Source of the DNA: Thuidium tamariscinum
Taxonomy: Eukaryota > Streptophyta > Bryopsida > Hypnales > Thuidiaceae
Direction: 5' to 3'
Length of the DNA: 64,000 nt
NCBI GenBank assembly: GCA_947034885.2
Contig: OX344752.2
Location: forward strand, 10,540,001-10,604,000
Part shown: positions 33,885-45,952 of the stretch, one piece after another
Position numbering within the stretch: the first letter of the stretch is position 1
How the letters are laid out: the number at the start of each line of letters is the position of its first letter
Program-made: the position numbers and the translations under genes
Notes under the pieces: model-generated
What the model saw: only the letters and a program-made list of their open reading frames with translations
The model's database searches: none
What the model was told of the DNA's origin: nothing

Positions 33885-35844
33885 TGTCTGGCTGCAAGTT
33901 GTTGAGTGAGTAACAGGTAATGTCAAAAACTCGAATCTTCACTCGATCTTCACTTCAATCTTCTATAGGTCTATCCTGTGGTGACTCTATGGGGCCAAGG
34001 GTAAGGGTGTGTAATAAGAAACAAGGCTTCGGACGGGTAAAACGGGACAGTCAACATGAGTGACCGTCCGGATGATGGGCCCCTAAACTTCAAACCCACG
34101 ATGACCAGAAAGCGCCTTTCATCAATGGGAACAACATAAAAGATCAACCATGTGGGCCATTAACCCCACTTTGTCGCCACAAACACAAAACGGGGCTAAT
34201 AACTGTCATAAGAATGACTCCATAGCCCGCAACCAAGTTTACGATGCAAAAATTGAAATAACAACTAGCCTCCAAAACCGGCTGGGAAAAACAAGAAAAT
34301 CACAACGAGCCTCCACAACCGGCTAGGAAAAACAAGCCACAAGCCACACACACAAATCTTCAATCTTCTTCCCCCTTGAGTCCCAAATCTTCAACCTTGA
34401 GTCTTGAGAACTTCTTTCACTTTCAAACTTGAAGAAATTTTAACAAGAACTAAGTAAAACTAAGTTCCATACAAGCTGAGACTTTTCATCCACTGTCACA
34501 GGTGCTCTAAGAACTCAAATGCTAAGTGCTTTAGCAATTTAGGAAGCTAAGAGCACTAATTAATCACTCACAAAATTTGAGCCTATTCTAAGACACTATC
34601 CAAAAGTTATATGAGAGCAAAGTTGAGGTTCTTCTCCTTCTTTTTAAACAATCACTACCTCTTTAAATCTCAATAACTTTTGATTAAAAACTCCAAATAC
34701 TAAGTGTGAGAGCAATTTAGAAAGCTCTCAATAATATCTATAACTTGTGAAAATATCACAATGATATAAGATACTGTCCAAAAGTTATGAAAGGTAGAGT
34801 CTCAGCCTTCTCAAATAAGAAGGTATGAAATTTTCCAACTTTTGATACTACATAACTTTTGCATTACAACTCCGATTTATACAAATAAACTCAACTTGAA
34901 AAGATAAAATGATGATCTATCACGTCTCAAAGTTTCAATTCCATAAAAGAAACTGACCAAAAGTTGTGGACGTTGAAGATACAACCTCCCTCCTTCAAGT
35001 CCAAACTCCACTCCAAAATTTGTCACCTCATAACTTTTTGATAAAAAATTTAAACTGTAAGTTTCATATTTTTTTAGAAAGATACACACAAGGAAAATAC
35101 ACCCTCTAAATCTCAAGTCAAACAAATAAGTATTACAAAAGTTATAGCTTGTTGAAGCCTCTGCCCTCTCAATGGAGATCCTTGGGTTTTCACAATTTCA
35201 AACTCTCATAAATTTTGACTCTCAACTCCAAATTCAACTTGTGAATACTCTTTGAAAAGCTCTAAACACAAGGAATGTCATGCCAAAATTTCATTACTCA
35301 ATTCTTCATGCTCAATGAGCTACATCAACCCAAAATTCGACCAAAACTCTCCAAAACACACACACTTCTTTCTCTCCACACACCAACTAACTAAAAAACT
35401 CCCCTTGAAAAAACTGTCCAAACCCTCCTAAGAAGAAGAAGATCACTCACCAACCCTAAATTAAGTGGGAGATGCCCAAATGGATCTCCAAACAATTATT
35501 GGCCAAAGGAAAAAAACAAGAACATAAGTTCAAGTTTACTCTCCAAAGCCAATGAAACTCAAGATCAAACTAAAAAATAAACTAATTCTAACTCATAATC
35601 TTATCTTCTAAACATATGGATAAAATTTAAGATTAAAATGAGATATTAAACTTCAACTAAACTAAATGGAGGTAAAAACTAAAGTCAAAGAAGAATCCTA
35701 AGACTCTAAATCTCATGACTTCATAAAAACCCTCCAGTTCAACATTTTAGTGTTGAACTTCAAACAAGAACTTGAATTCTAAAATCTAATTTAAATACAA
35801 AATGCGTATACATTTTAAATAGTGTACATATTTATATCACGACA
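33885..35844. mobile_element. 1.96-kb TGTC...GACA element inside the LINE
   Basis: Starts TGTCTGGCTGCAAG and ends ATATCACGACA. GCGGGG flanks it at 33879-33884 and 35845-35850, a 6-bp duplication, and LINE sequence resumes on either side. The ends are not long terminal repeats of each other. The interior holds degenerate units of about 170 bp (34500-35340) centred on CCAAAAGTTATG-like words. Only chance ORFs are seen. Its ends resemble those of the 3.9-kb element (final CGACA). Confidence 0.65.
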
Positions 35845-35850
35845 GCGGGG

Positions 35851-37147
35851 GACGAGTCCTAAAGCTGTCGGAAGAAGTCGACGCAAGCGGAGCTCAAGCC
35901 CGCATGGTCCTCGGTGAGTGAACCGTCAGCACGTCGGAGTTGAGAAATCACTCCAGATGAAGACTTTTCTCGGATGGCTTTAAAGAATTCGACGGTGACC
36001 ATGTCGCCCGTTAATTTCTAGCGAATGCAAGCTCTAACTCGTAGACCGTTGACTTTGCGAGTCTTGACTTCTTGAAGTCGAAATCTAGCATTTCCATGCT
36101 GGACTTGAAGGTCAGGGTTGCATGGGTCAAATTGCAGGGCGGAGGTGGCAAGACCGTGTTGACTGCGGGCTTCCATTTCTTCGCCTCGAGCTTCTTGGGA
36201 CCTTCGGCGGCAGAAAGCTTATTAGGCTCGAGAGACAGCCTTCATTTTTTTGAAAAATGAAGAATTCGACGCCGACTTGCGCCAAGCTTGTTCAATGATC
36301 GGTCTCGCTTCTTCAAGGCGACTACCATTCATCTTCCATCTGCAATTCCTTGAGGGTGTGGAGGCAAATTCGATGCTGGCAGTGACGGGGGAGTGATCAT
36401 ACCATCCGCAATCTCCCCAAATTGTGTAGTCGAGAAGTTTGTGTTGTGCTTGCCCTGATCCATTTCTGAAGAGGTACACACGGTCAAGTCTAGCTAAAAT
36501 GCGTTGACCATTGTTCCTCATATTATCCCAGGAAAACGGCAAGCTTCCGGTTGATCTTGGATGGTCATCAATATGAAGACATCTGGCGTTTGAGACTAGT
36601 AAAAAGGCCACGTTCTTGAGCTGGTAACATGCGGCCATAAGGGTTCGTCTTATCGCTGCGATCCTCAACCATATTAAAATCTCCAACGAGTATCCATCGA
36701 CAAGCGGGGGGGAGAGATCTTGTATCAAACGCTCTCAAAGTTGACATCGAGTTGGAGAATCATTTGGAGCATATATGTTGACGATGCCAACGTCTCCGCC
36801 CGGGATACCTGTGAAGATTGTCCATTGAGCTCTGTTCCCCATGATAACACCAGTTTGTTTAACTAGGCTGGCAAATTTGGGAGAGATTAGTGTGATGAGC
36901 CCACCGCGTCCTGCGCTAGGGTCAAGAGCTCCGTTGTTGTAGCCGACACTAGCGGTAGCTAACCATGAGGTGGCTTGGCGCCACAATTGTTTTCCCAAGT
37001 TTTCAGATTCTTGGTTGCGAAGCTTGTGTTCTTGAAGGAGAAAAACGTCAATGTGGGAGAGGAAGAGAAGGTAGTTGCGAAGCAAAGGAATGGAAGCTTT
37101 ATCATTAAGCCCCCTAACATTCAATGACATAAGTTGTAAAATCATGA
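35851..37147 (-). pseudogene. LINE endonuclease (APE-type) domain
   Basis: From 37147, MILQLMSLNVRGLND begins an apurinic-type endonuclease. DVFLLQEHKL supplies the QE(H) catalytic region and VGIVNIYAPNDS the NIYAP motif, with a C-terminal DHSPV motif in the second frame (36728-36222). A frameshift at about 36730 splits the two. The stretch 36222-35851 continues toward the RT with several stops. Confidence 0.7.
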
Positions 37148-37160
37148 TCAAAGATGGGGT

Positions 37161-37517
37161 CAGGGTTGTTTGTGTCATGTCATGTCTGGACGGACGTGAC
37201 GTCAGGATGTGACGTGACGTTTTACACGAACGACGTCATGATGGAATATTTTAAAAATTTGAAGGAATTTTGCAAAACTCTTTACATAGAAGATTGTACA
37301 TTGGACTAATATGTTCAATAGTGGTAGTACAATTGATATTCTATTAATATGTGTAAGAAAAAATGAAACTAAAGTTCAAAATTTTCTGAAATTTTAGGGT
37401 TAGGGTTAGGGATGTCACTTTAGGATTAGGGATGTCAGAATTCATGACGCGTCATGACGCACGTGACGTGACATCATGACATAAAATGCCCACGTCACGT
37501 TTGGATAGACAACCCTG
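37161..37517. mobile_element. hAT MITE, 357 bp, with 8-bp target duplication
   Basis: Ends CAGGGTTGT and ACAACCCTG are inverted; GATGGGGT flanks at 37153-37160 and 37518-37525. Size, CAGGG tips and the 8-bp duplication fit hAT. Subterminal GGACGGACGTGACG and CACGTCACGTTTGG words recur in the hAT-type tips at 48648 and 62631. A short TTAGGGTTAGGGTTAGGG run occurs inside. No ORF belongs to it. Confidence 0.85.
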
Positions 37518-37525
37518 GATGGGGT

Positions 37526-38593
37526 TGAGAGGACCTTAAAGCAGAAGCCCCGTCGCTAAATTGCGGATGAGAAGATCTGTATCCCCAACTATTGAAGCCG
37601 TCAGGAGCAGGGATTGTTGGAGGGGAAGCCGCGTTTGAAACAAGAGTTTTGGCTGTTGCTTTGGCATTGCGAACTGATGAGGTAAGCTCGGTAGTAGGGG
37701 TGGATGGGCTTGCAGTGACATTCGGTGAAGATGAAAGGAGGGAGGCGTCCTGAGGCTGACTCCGATCCGCAGTGAGAGAGCAAAGAGCACGATAAGCTCT
37801 TGCGTTGTCGCGTTCTTCAGCTCGGTTGATTGGCGGTGGTGGTCGATGGTTTTGAGAATAAGTCTCAGGGATCTTCGGCCTCGCATCTTGCGAAATATGG
37901 ATGAAGGAGATAGCCCTGGGTTGAAGAGAGGTTGATGGGATCCACATGGGGCTGTGGGCCTCCGAGCGCATGGGGGAGGATTGAGAGCTTTGAGCGTCTT
38001 CGTAGGGATCATCTTCGAGGATACCTGAATTATCAATGGTCTTGGAGGGAAGATCGACGATGCTTGGGGGGGACAAACTGCTCCATTGCTGTTCAAGACT
38101 TGGATACCAAGGAGGGCAAGGGTGATGTTAGATTGTTAGTAGGCTCTAACTGTATGGTTTTTTGGGAGGGACGAAGGATTAGACTCGACTCACTAGTATC
38201 ATGAGTACTTGATGGTTGCGGGACCTTTGAAGTGGGATCGATGGAGCTAATAAGGGATGAGTGCTCGGTTTCCTATTCTTCTGCGAGATGTTGCATATAA
38301 TGTGCAATCTCAACTTTGAGATTCATATCGACATCCTCTTCTGGGGTAGGTGAGTCTGTAACATCGGAGATGTGTACAGGGTTGTCCGATGGAAGTAAGG
38401 GAGGAGGCTGAGGCAGGAATTCAAGAACCTGAACGTGGGAAGGCGGAGAAGGGGAGGGATGTGAGGGAAGGGAAACCGTCGGGGTCTGGGATAATTGCCT
38501 TGGGAAGTTGGAGAGTTCCGAGTTGACGGATACTGATTGAACTTGGGACTGAGGGGAAGCACCTGGGGGAGCTTGTGGGCGCTTTATTCCCAC
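37526..38593 (-). pseudogene. LINE ORF1-like region
   Basis: Proline/serine-rich frames (38593-38273, then 38096-37536 and 38076-37495) lie directly upstream of the endonuclease. Position and low complexity fit LINE ORF1, but I see no zinc knuckle, and the frames overlap and are broken. Assignment rests on context. Confidence 0.45.
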
Positions 38594-39654
38594 CCTTGGA
38601 ATAAAGTGTACACAACCAGGTTATACTATTTGGTGAGTGATTTCTAGTGGGTGTCTAACCTACGTGCAATCCAATTACGCCTTCCAAGCAATGGATCTTC
38701 CTAACTTCTTACTCCTAATCAACCCGCTTGCACTTGCTAGGCGGGAATAATTTTTACTCTAAGGTTTTTGAATTTTTGATAAGTCTTTTCAGTTGTTTTT
38801 TACTTTGTAATATTGGTGGAAGTCTAAGGTTTTACTTGCTTTAGTCGATCTTGTTTGACTTTTCTAAATAAGCAAAGGTTCTAGCTAAGGTTTCACTCCT
38901 TTCTAGCGTATTGCTTGTTGATAGAGTTCTAAGTAATCTCGGGTTTTTTATGTTCTAAGATATCTCTAGAGGATTCTATCCCTAATTTGTTCCTTAATTA
39001 TCTTTTAGTCTACTTAGCGTATTCTTTTACTACTTTAACTTTGGATACCTAAGCAGTTGATTTGAGTTTTACCTTGATAGGAATGATTTTATCCTTCCAC
39101 GGTAAAACCTCGATCTTTGACTTTGGATAATTGTGAATTTTCACGATAAATTTTGACCGTTGTCCGGTTCACCAAAATTTACCGGTCAATTACTTTCCCT
39201 CGCGATTGCTTATGGCTTTCCACTTCCTACTTTTACTTTCTAAATCTAAGAGTTTAAATCCCCGATTGACTCTAACTGTGTCTAATTTCTTATGGCGTTG
39301 GTCTTTTGGATAATTCTAGATTCGTATTGGCTAAATTCTATGACTAAAAGGAAATTATGGAAAGAAATGGCAACAAAAAAATTTCAAAGACTAACCTCCA
39401 TCATGGCGTTTTCGAGGTCTTCATGTGATTCGATAAATCCTCCAATTTGCGCTCGTTCTACCTCCATCTTGGTGCTTTTTGTTTGAATATCGTTGAATGG
39501 GGTATTTCCCTTCAAAACCTCCCTCCTTTCCTTATCTTTGTTTTGTATTTTTTCTTTATCCTTCAAGCTCCTTCTTTTTCTTTTAAATAGTCCCCAAAGT
39601 CAACTTATAAAATATCCTAATAAAATCTAATTCTTGAAATTAGCCACTAAATGG
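38594..39654. other. No gene supported
   Basis: AT-rich sequence. A minus-strand ORF at 39566-39384 contains MEVERAQIGGFIESHEDL and is followed by a GTTAGT donor-like site. It could be a leader exon of the LINE or a neighbour, but nothing confirms it. Confidence 0.4.
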
Positions 39655-40010
39655 CAGGGCTGTGCAGACGTCCGGACGTCCAACGTCCGGCACCCCGCGA
39701 ATGTCCTGTGACATTTGAATTTCCTTATTTAGTGCGCCCGGTAAAATACAGAGGCGGACGGCCGCCCCGACAGCCGGCGACGGAGGTCTCGTTCGACCGC
39801 CTGTCCGCCCCGACCGCTGGCGTCGAAGGTCCCGTCCGACCACCCGTCCGCCCCGACCGCGACGTCGGAGGTCCCGTCCGACCTCCCATCCGCCCCGACC
39901 GCGGCGTCGGAGGTCCCGTCCGACCACCTGTCCGCCCCGACCACCAGCGTCCGCCACGAAAGCAATCCCGTCCACTCCGACCGACCGCGTTCGCCACGCG
40001 TCCGTGATTC
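39655..40010. mobile_element. GC-rich hAT-like tip with minisatellite
   Basis: Begins CAGGGCTGTGCAGACGTCC and shares GACGTCCGGACGTCC and GTCCTGTGACATTTGAA with the tip at 62425-62500. This indicates one repeat family. GC content jumps well above the surroundings. The right end and target duplication are not resolved. All ORFs through it are artefacts of the tandem repeat. Confidence 0.5.
39769..39941 (+). repeat. 42-43-bp minisatellite, four units
   Basis: Four consecutive units of the form GACCGC-GGCGTCGGAGGTCC...CCGTCCGCCCC, lengths about 43, 43, 42 and 42 bp, with point differences. A partial fifth unit follows. CpG-rich. Confidence 0.75.
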
Positions 40011-41697
40011 TAACTTTCAATATAGCCATTTTAATATTTAACTTAAAATAAAAAAATGAAGCTTGAAAACTTTTCTTTTTATTTGAACTTAAAATTTTGA
40101 AAAATTCCAAGAATTAAAATTTTTATTGCAATTGCAAGTTCTATGTGTTGAAATCCGTCAAACACAATACATTGTCTTTTTCATTCATATTTATTCATTT
40201 TAAGATCAATCCTTAATTTCAATTACAATATTCAGTTTTCCATTTAACATTCATTAATGGTGAAAACTTCAAACTATTCCAATATATAGTATAATTGATA
40301 TAACTTTTTTAACTTCTTACTTTAAAATTATTACAATAATATGTAGTTTTCATCAAGCAATTTGTAGAAAAATAGAATATGTAGAAAGTAGAATTTTACA
40401 ATAGAATTTCTCTTGATAATGTATAAAATCAAAAATTTAATTTTCTTTAATAGCCAAATTTGACTTTGAGGTCTTTGTTATTGTAGTTTTTGGTTCAAAA
40501 TTTTTGAAAGGCAAATTGAAAATTATATATAGTGATCTCCATTTATACTTGTACCTTTGGAAGAAATTGAAAGTATTTCGGATTTTTTCTGCTAGTTTTC
40601 CTATATTTATTTTTAATTTTTGTAAAAAAATGATAACGATTAGAATTTTTCTCAAAATCAATTGCTCCCATTTTTGGTTCAATTGATAATCAACTATTGT
40701 TTCAATCAAATTTTTGTTTCAATTGATTTGGTTATTTTTGTTTCAATTAAAAATCAGCACAAAATCAATTGAAACCAAAATATAAATTTTATATCGATAA
40801 AATTCATAGTTTCTATTCCATTTGGTCAAATATCATCCTTAAGCTAAAATAAGCATATCTTATTTTGTTCAAACATCAATCTTATATTTTTATTACTTGA
40901 AACTATGAATTTTATATCACTATGAGGAAATTCAAATGATTTTGAGAGAAATTTTAGTCATCTTTTTAGTTGCAAATATTAATTGGTGGGGAAATTCACA
41001 ATAAAATTTTGGAACAATGTACCCTATTACTTCAACAAGTTAACAAAAAGATCGACAAGTTGGTTTTCTTAAAAAAAATTTAATCATGAAGATTTTGATT
41101 TTTGACATTCCTTTTGGGACAAGTTTTTAGTATTTTGAAGTGCATTTCGGGCACCAGTCCTTTTGGGTTTAATGGCATTTTCGAATTTTGAATCATGATC
41201 TGTCCATGTCATGATTTTATTTAAAATTGCCATAAATTTCTCAGAGCTCCGCAAAAAGAATTTTGTCATTTGAATTTCATTTGTGAAACGTTTGTACACC
41301 TCTGAAAAATATATAACTCTCTTGAAGTTCACCCTAACATACTCAGATTGCAAGTCAAGGCGCTAATAGGTACTTCTACCTTACTTACTACTTAGACCTT
41401 ATACATCATGCAAATTGTTACACAACCTTATCAAGTATCTATGTGCACAACAACATCTACCAACAATAAATACTATTGATCTCATTCCCCCCCCCCCATG
41501 AATACGTTTGCCTATCAAGTATCAAAGATCATAAACATTAATAGCTGAAATTTTCAAATGCTTTCAGTAATTCAAACAATATAAAAGATTTCATTTGGGT
41601 TGCCATACATTGGTGCTCCGTATATATACTACGTATTATATATGCCGCACGTGTACATTCTCTCTATAACATAGACTACATATCATTCTATACTTAC
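40011..41697. other. AT-rich intergenic DNA, no gene seen
   Basis: Low-complexity AT-rich DNA with AATTTTTGTTTCAATTGA-type local repeats (40700-40760) and a C-run near 41487. No coding content recognised. Copy 2 of the 3.9-kb element begins at its right end. Confidence 0.55.
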
Positions 41698-42962
41698 GTA
41701 TGTGTCGTAGCATAGGAAAGCACAATTCCTTCTCTAAGGCTTTAGAATGCACTAAATTAGCCTTAAAGTGACTCGTGTATTGTTCCCAAGAGATTTGGTC
41801 GAAAGTTGACGAAAGATCGGAATACGTTAGTGGTTACCACAACAAAACCCAAGCAAAAGACTGATCCGGTCTGGGTCTCCAACGTTCCTAAGATTTCCTT
41901 GGACCTGATTACCAGATCAATCCTTTATCCTTCCAAACTAAGTCTATCTATCTATACCCGTATGTTCACCACCTTGATGCTTACGCTCACTAGATATGGG
42001 ACTAAAAACCGGGTACTAGTAGCTGGTCCAGTCCCTAGTATAGTAATCAAGTGTAAGTTTTACCTCGTTAACAAGAGGGATCTGCTTGTTTGGGCGTTTA
42101 GGAAGGAAGCTTACTCCTACCCTTCAAGTTTTAAAGTGTCAGAAGTTCCACTTATAAGTAAAAAGAAACTACTACTACAAACAGACCGGAATACCTCACA
42201 ACTGGACCGGGACTAATCCGACCCAGCAGGTCACGCAAGCACTCCTGCCTAATCCTAACAAAGACTACAACGACGGAATACCCAGTTAGTCTAATTCTTG
42301 GTAGAATAAGGGCGGTAGCTTATGCAAGAGAGCTGAATTTCCTCACTTAGTCCTTCTTTCTTCTACAAAGACCGGATCACCATTCAGTTGGCATTTGGCC
42401 GGACGCTCCCGATCTCAAACCCAGACTCTACAAGTGTCTATCTCTACCAAATACTCCCTAGACCTGTTCCAGAAAGCACTGTGGGATCCTGCACAAATTC
42501 CCTATCAAAGCTGAATTCACTTTAAGTCCAGAGACCGGATAAACTGAACATCCGGGCACACACTTATCCACACAAGGTTGCAACCCTAACCATCACCATA
42601 AGACTTTGACAAGTGCCCATGCACACATCAGAGTGAATCAGAAAGGTTCTGACTTGTATTTGCAACACAAAAACTTGTGAAAGTAAGATAACATAATGCG
42701 CGCTCGGATTCAATTACGAACCGGGTTTAAATACTAAACTGCAAGAAAACCTAAAAGTGCAAATGGAATCAACACCAGCCGCCAAGAATGCCACATCACA
42801 TTCCTTTACAACTTGGGCAGGTTGACTTCCACAAAACTACAAAAATACCACCAAAATAGGATCACAGATCCTACATATCTGGATCCGGTCTAAGTTCAAA
42901 AGTTCCTAACCTAAATATAACTTGGTTTAGCCGCCTTCCTATCTACCTGTAATTAATGCCCC

Positions 42963-44693
42963 CTATTTCCTCGCCTTCTTGAGAGGCGACGCACCTTTCC
43001 GGGCTGGCTGCTTCTTCGGAGACCGGTACATCTTGATGGGCTTGGGTTTCGGTTTGGTCTTACCCCGCGCCCTGGCCCTAGTCTTCATGGTTTCTGCCAA
43101 TGCCTAGTCCGCATCTGAGTACTGTTCCGACTCATCACCGGAGTCGGTCTCTTCCTCCGAGTCCTCATCTTCCTCATCTGACTCCTCTTCCTCTTCATCC
43201 CGGGCCTTCCGCTTCACCTTGGATGTCTCCGCGGTCTTCTTCTTGAATCCGGTGATGGGCGAGTGGTGCACTATTTTGCTTTGCGGGGTCTGCTCTCCCA
43301 CTTTCTCGGCAGTCCGGGCTGGTCCCTTGCTAGGTGACCCGGATCCAGATCCGGTCTTCAGTATAGAGCGGACCTGCACCGTTGCCTTCGCTTCCCCTCC
43401 GGTCTTTGGTTGTGTGATGACCATGGGTGATGACTTGCTTGGAGAATCATCCAACAAGGTGATGAACTTGGTCTTCTCCCTTGGTGGTGTAGTTCCCCGG
43501 ATTATCTCCTTCAACACAATCGGCTTGGGTTCCGGCTCCTTGGTCTTCTCGGGTTGAGAAACCCTGGGCTCTTCAATCCGGGTCGGTGGGACAGGTTCCT
43601 CCTCCACTGCGTCGGTCCTGGTTCCCTCTTCCTTCGCTGGTTCAGATATGCCGGCTTCTACCTCGACAGCTGCTGGTGGTGGCTGATCCTTCGGTTGCTC
43701 CTCCTCCATCTTTGGCTCTTCCGGTCCTGAGACCGGAGCAGAACTAGCTTGGACCTCCGTGACTACTGACCGCCACTTCTCCAGCGCTGCCTCCATTTTC
43801 TTGTTGTAGGCCACCAGAGCTGTAAGCATCTGAGGACCCACCATCTTGCCTGCTTCCAAGACCTTCCTGTCGAAAAGCATGGCTTTGTTGACGACTTTGC
43901 CTGGATGCGTGATGAACTCTCGGATTTCTCCGAGTGTGTTCCGGGCCTGCGTGGTGAGGCGTCTCTCTTCATCCAGCTCCTCCTGAGTGTGATGGAGCTC
44001 CCTCCTCAGGGCTGAGACCTGATTTGTTAGCCGGAGCACCTCCTCTCTGTCCCGACTATCATGAGCCTCCTGAATCAATTCTCCCAACACCTCCATGATC
44101 TTGGAGGGGGGAATAGATCCTAGGGCTTGGCTTATGGCCCGCAATAACCCTCTCTCCTCTAGGTGGTGCTTTCTGAAATCCTCCAGGTCTCGCAGGATCC
44201 TTAGCAAGGGATCCTGTTCCCAGACCGGATCTAACCTCTGGGCTTCTCCGGCTACTACAGGGGTTTCTAGAGGTGGATCCTCTCTTCCTACCTCTGGAAC
44301 CTCATCTACCTCCTGTGTGCCTCCTTGATGCCCCTCCTGACTCTCATCCTCGGAGTCCTCCTCATCCTGGTCATTTTCAGCTTCCGGGTCTACAATCTCA
44401 TACTCTATCAATGCAGCCCCTACCTCGTAAGCTTCCATCTCCTTCTCTCTCAAGAGGTCTAATGAATGATACAGATGAAACAGGAATGGCGAAATGGGAG
44501 AGGGTTTAGATTTCCCAATTCCTTTCACCATTCGGTCCATCCGGTCCCTCATAACTAACCCCCAATCTATCTTCCTGTCTCCCGACAGTGCACCAAAGAC
44601 GGTGTTGGCTACGGTGACCGTAATCCTACTAGGTCTATCCGGGTTCAAGATCGCCATCATGAACCGCAGTAGCCTCTTGTGTCTAGTAGACAC
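42963..44693 (-). pseudogene. ORF B, copy 2, with premature stop
   Basis: Same frame and content as ORF B of copy 1 but ended by TAG at about 43104-43106, removing the last 47 codons including the basic tail. The acidic block is retained. Otherwise near-identical, so the mutation is recent. Confidence 0.75.
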
Positions 44694-45057
44694 ACTCTGC
44701 TACCGTAAAGCCGTCCTTCGGGTTGGTGGGCCTGCGGAACTTCCCTTGGTGGAATTTGTCCGTTCGGGTGCCCGTCGCATCTCCTCCTTGCTCGAAGGCG
44801 TATACCTTGCGCCACATCGCCGCACTCCACTCCTTTGGCAGCGCTCGGACCGTCCCTTTCCACTCATTGGACTGGCCGGCCAGTAGCTCCTCCACCATCG
44901 CCTCATCCTTCAGGTTCCAGGGATGAGCCATGAACCCCTCGCAGCCCATCTGCCTAAGGTCTTCCTCCAGCTCCCTCTAGTCTTGTGCGTCAGTTGGCAC
45001 GACCGGATTCACATTCCGGAAGGCTAGAATCCTTCCTTCCTGCACCTCTTCTGCCAT
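44683..45057 (-). pseudogene. ORF A, copy 2, with premature stop
   Basis: Equivalent to ORF A of copy 1, but a TAG at 44977-44979 interrupts it about 27 codons after the start. The remaining 88 codons are open from an internal ATG at 44949. Confidence 0.7.
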
Positions 45058-45631
45058 CTCTCACTTGACGCCTACACAATCTAGGCGCGGTCCAACTTAA
45101 CTAAACCTCCCGCGCTCAAGAACCTGCCAGCTAACGTAGTGCTACTCGCTCAACTATGTACCAGACCGGATTGACAGATTATCTATCCCTTCTCTCTGTC
45201 TGTAGACCGAATACTCTATCTCTGGCCGGAAACCCTTTCTCGAACTGCGTGCAAGAAAGTGGTAGGACTTGGCCCTGCTTCCCTGGTCTTATACTTTTTC
45301 CCCCGGCATTAATTTCTGACCGTTAGGTTTAAACCAGTCTGGTCACGTGGGAGAGATCCCGACGATCTCTAGACTCGGTAGCCACTCATTACCTATCCGG
45401 TCTCGGTCGCTAGGTGGGCGGAATCCGGGATTTCATACGCTGTCCCTTAACGTAGTTTCTGGTTTACGGTCTAGGGTTTTCCGGTTTCCGGTCTTGGTCC
45501 TAATTATGCGTAAAAACTAAGAAAAAAAAAAAAAAAATGGGGATTGAATAGATCCCTCTTCCCGTATTTTGCTTAAGAACCTGCTTAGGTGAATTCTAGG
45601 TTGCCACAGTATGCTACTATACTATGCTGAT

Positions 45632-45952
45632 CTATTCATACGAACGCCGAAAGTGTTCATTGGGAATAGGCCAGTTGAAAGTACTAGTCCAACGATTGAT
45701 GATGCGTGCCAAACCGCCCGCATTCTCCGGGCCGTCTTTGCAAGGGCGCTCCAAGTACGCACGAAATGAAATTGCCAAGGCTTGGTGATCAAATTTGCTC
45801 ATGCTTGGCGTTTCCATGTTCAACTTGTGGTACTCCTCAGACATGCAATCCTTGTTAATTGCCATGGCTATTTTGCACACCGCGTACTCCTCCGTTGCAA
45901 TGGATAAACTTAGAATTACTTGCACATTTTTGTCTTTTTCGTGCAAATACAC
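45632..45952 (-). other. Unrecognised ORF fragment at the CACTA border
   Basis: 106 codons ending in FNWPIPNEHFRRSYE, open up to the CACTA tip at 45950. Amino-acid composition looks protein-like, but I recognise no family. It may be the tail of a gene or transposon ORF truncated when the CACTA element inserted. Confidence 0.3.

Larger units (their letters stand above)
31290..38593 (-). mobile_element. Degenerate L1-type LINE, broken by two insertions
   Basis: Read on the minus strand the order is ORF1-like proline/serine-rich region, endonuclease, reverse transcriptase and C-terminal cysteine/histidine motif, as in plant L1 LINEs. Stops and frameshifts occur throughout. A 357-bp hAT MITE (37161-37517) sits between ORF1 and endonuclease. 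A 1.96-kb element (33885-35844) sits between endonuclease and RT. The exact ends, poly(A) tail and target duplication are not resolved. Confidence 0.75.
41703..45608 (-). mobile_element. 3.9-kb TGT...ACA element, copy 2 (mutated)
   Basis: 3906 bp, same tips and orientation as copy 1. The 5-bp target duplication GTATG lies at 41698-41702 and 45609-45613. Alignment by a constant offset of 15631 to copy 1 shows scattered substitutions. Two of them are nonsense changes, in ORF A and ORF B, so this copy cannot encode the full proteins. Confidence 0.85.

Noticed and set aside
37396-37420. Telomere-like TTTAGGGTTAGGGTTAGGG
   Set aside because: Only about three units inside a hAT MITE; too short to call an interstitial telomere.
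31092-38687. 15-bp inverted match CATTGCTTGGAAGGC flanking the LINE
   Set aside because: Too short, and neighbouring similarity is weak; not enough to define element ends.
39640-40110. Several 78-156-codon ORFs on both strands
   Set aside because: All frames are open because of the 42-43-bp GC-rich repeat; composition artefact.
41487-41498. C homopolymer run
   Set aside because: Simple repeat with no context of interest.
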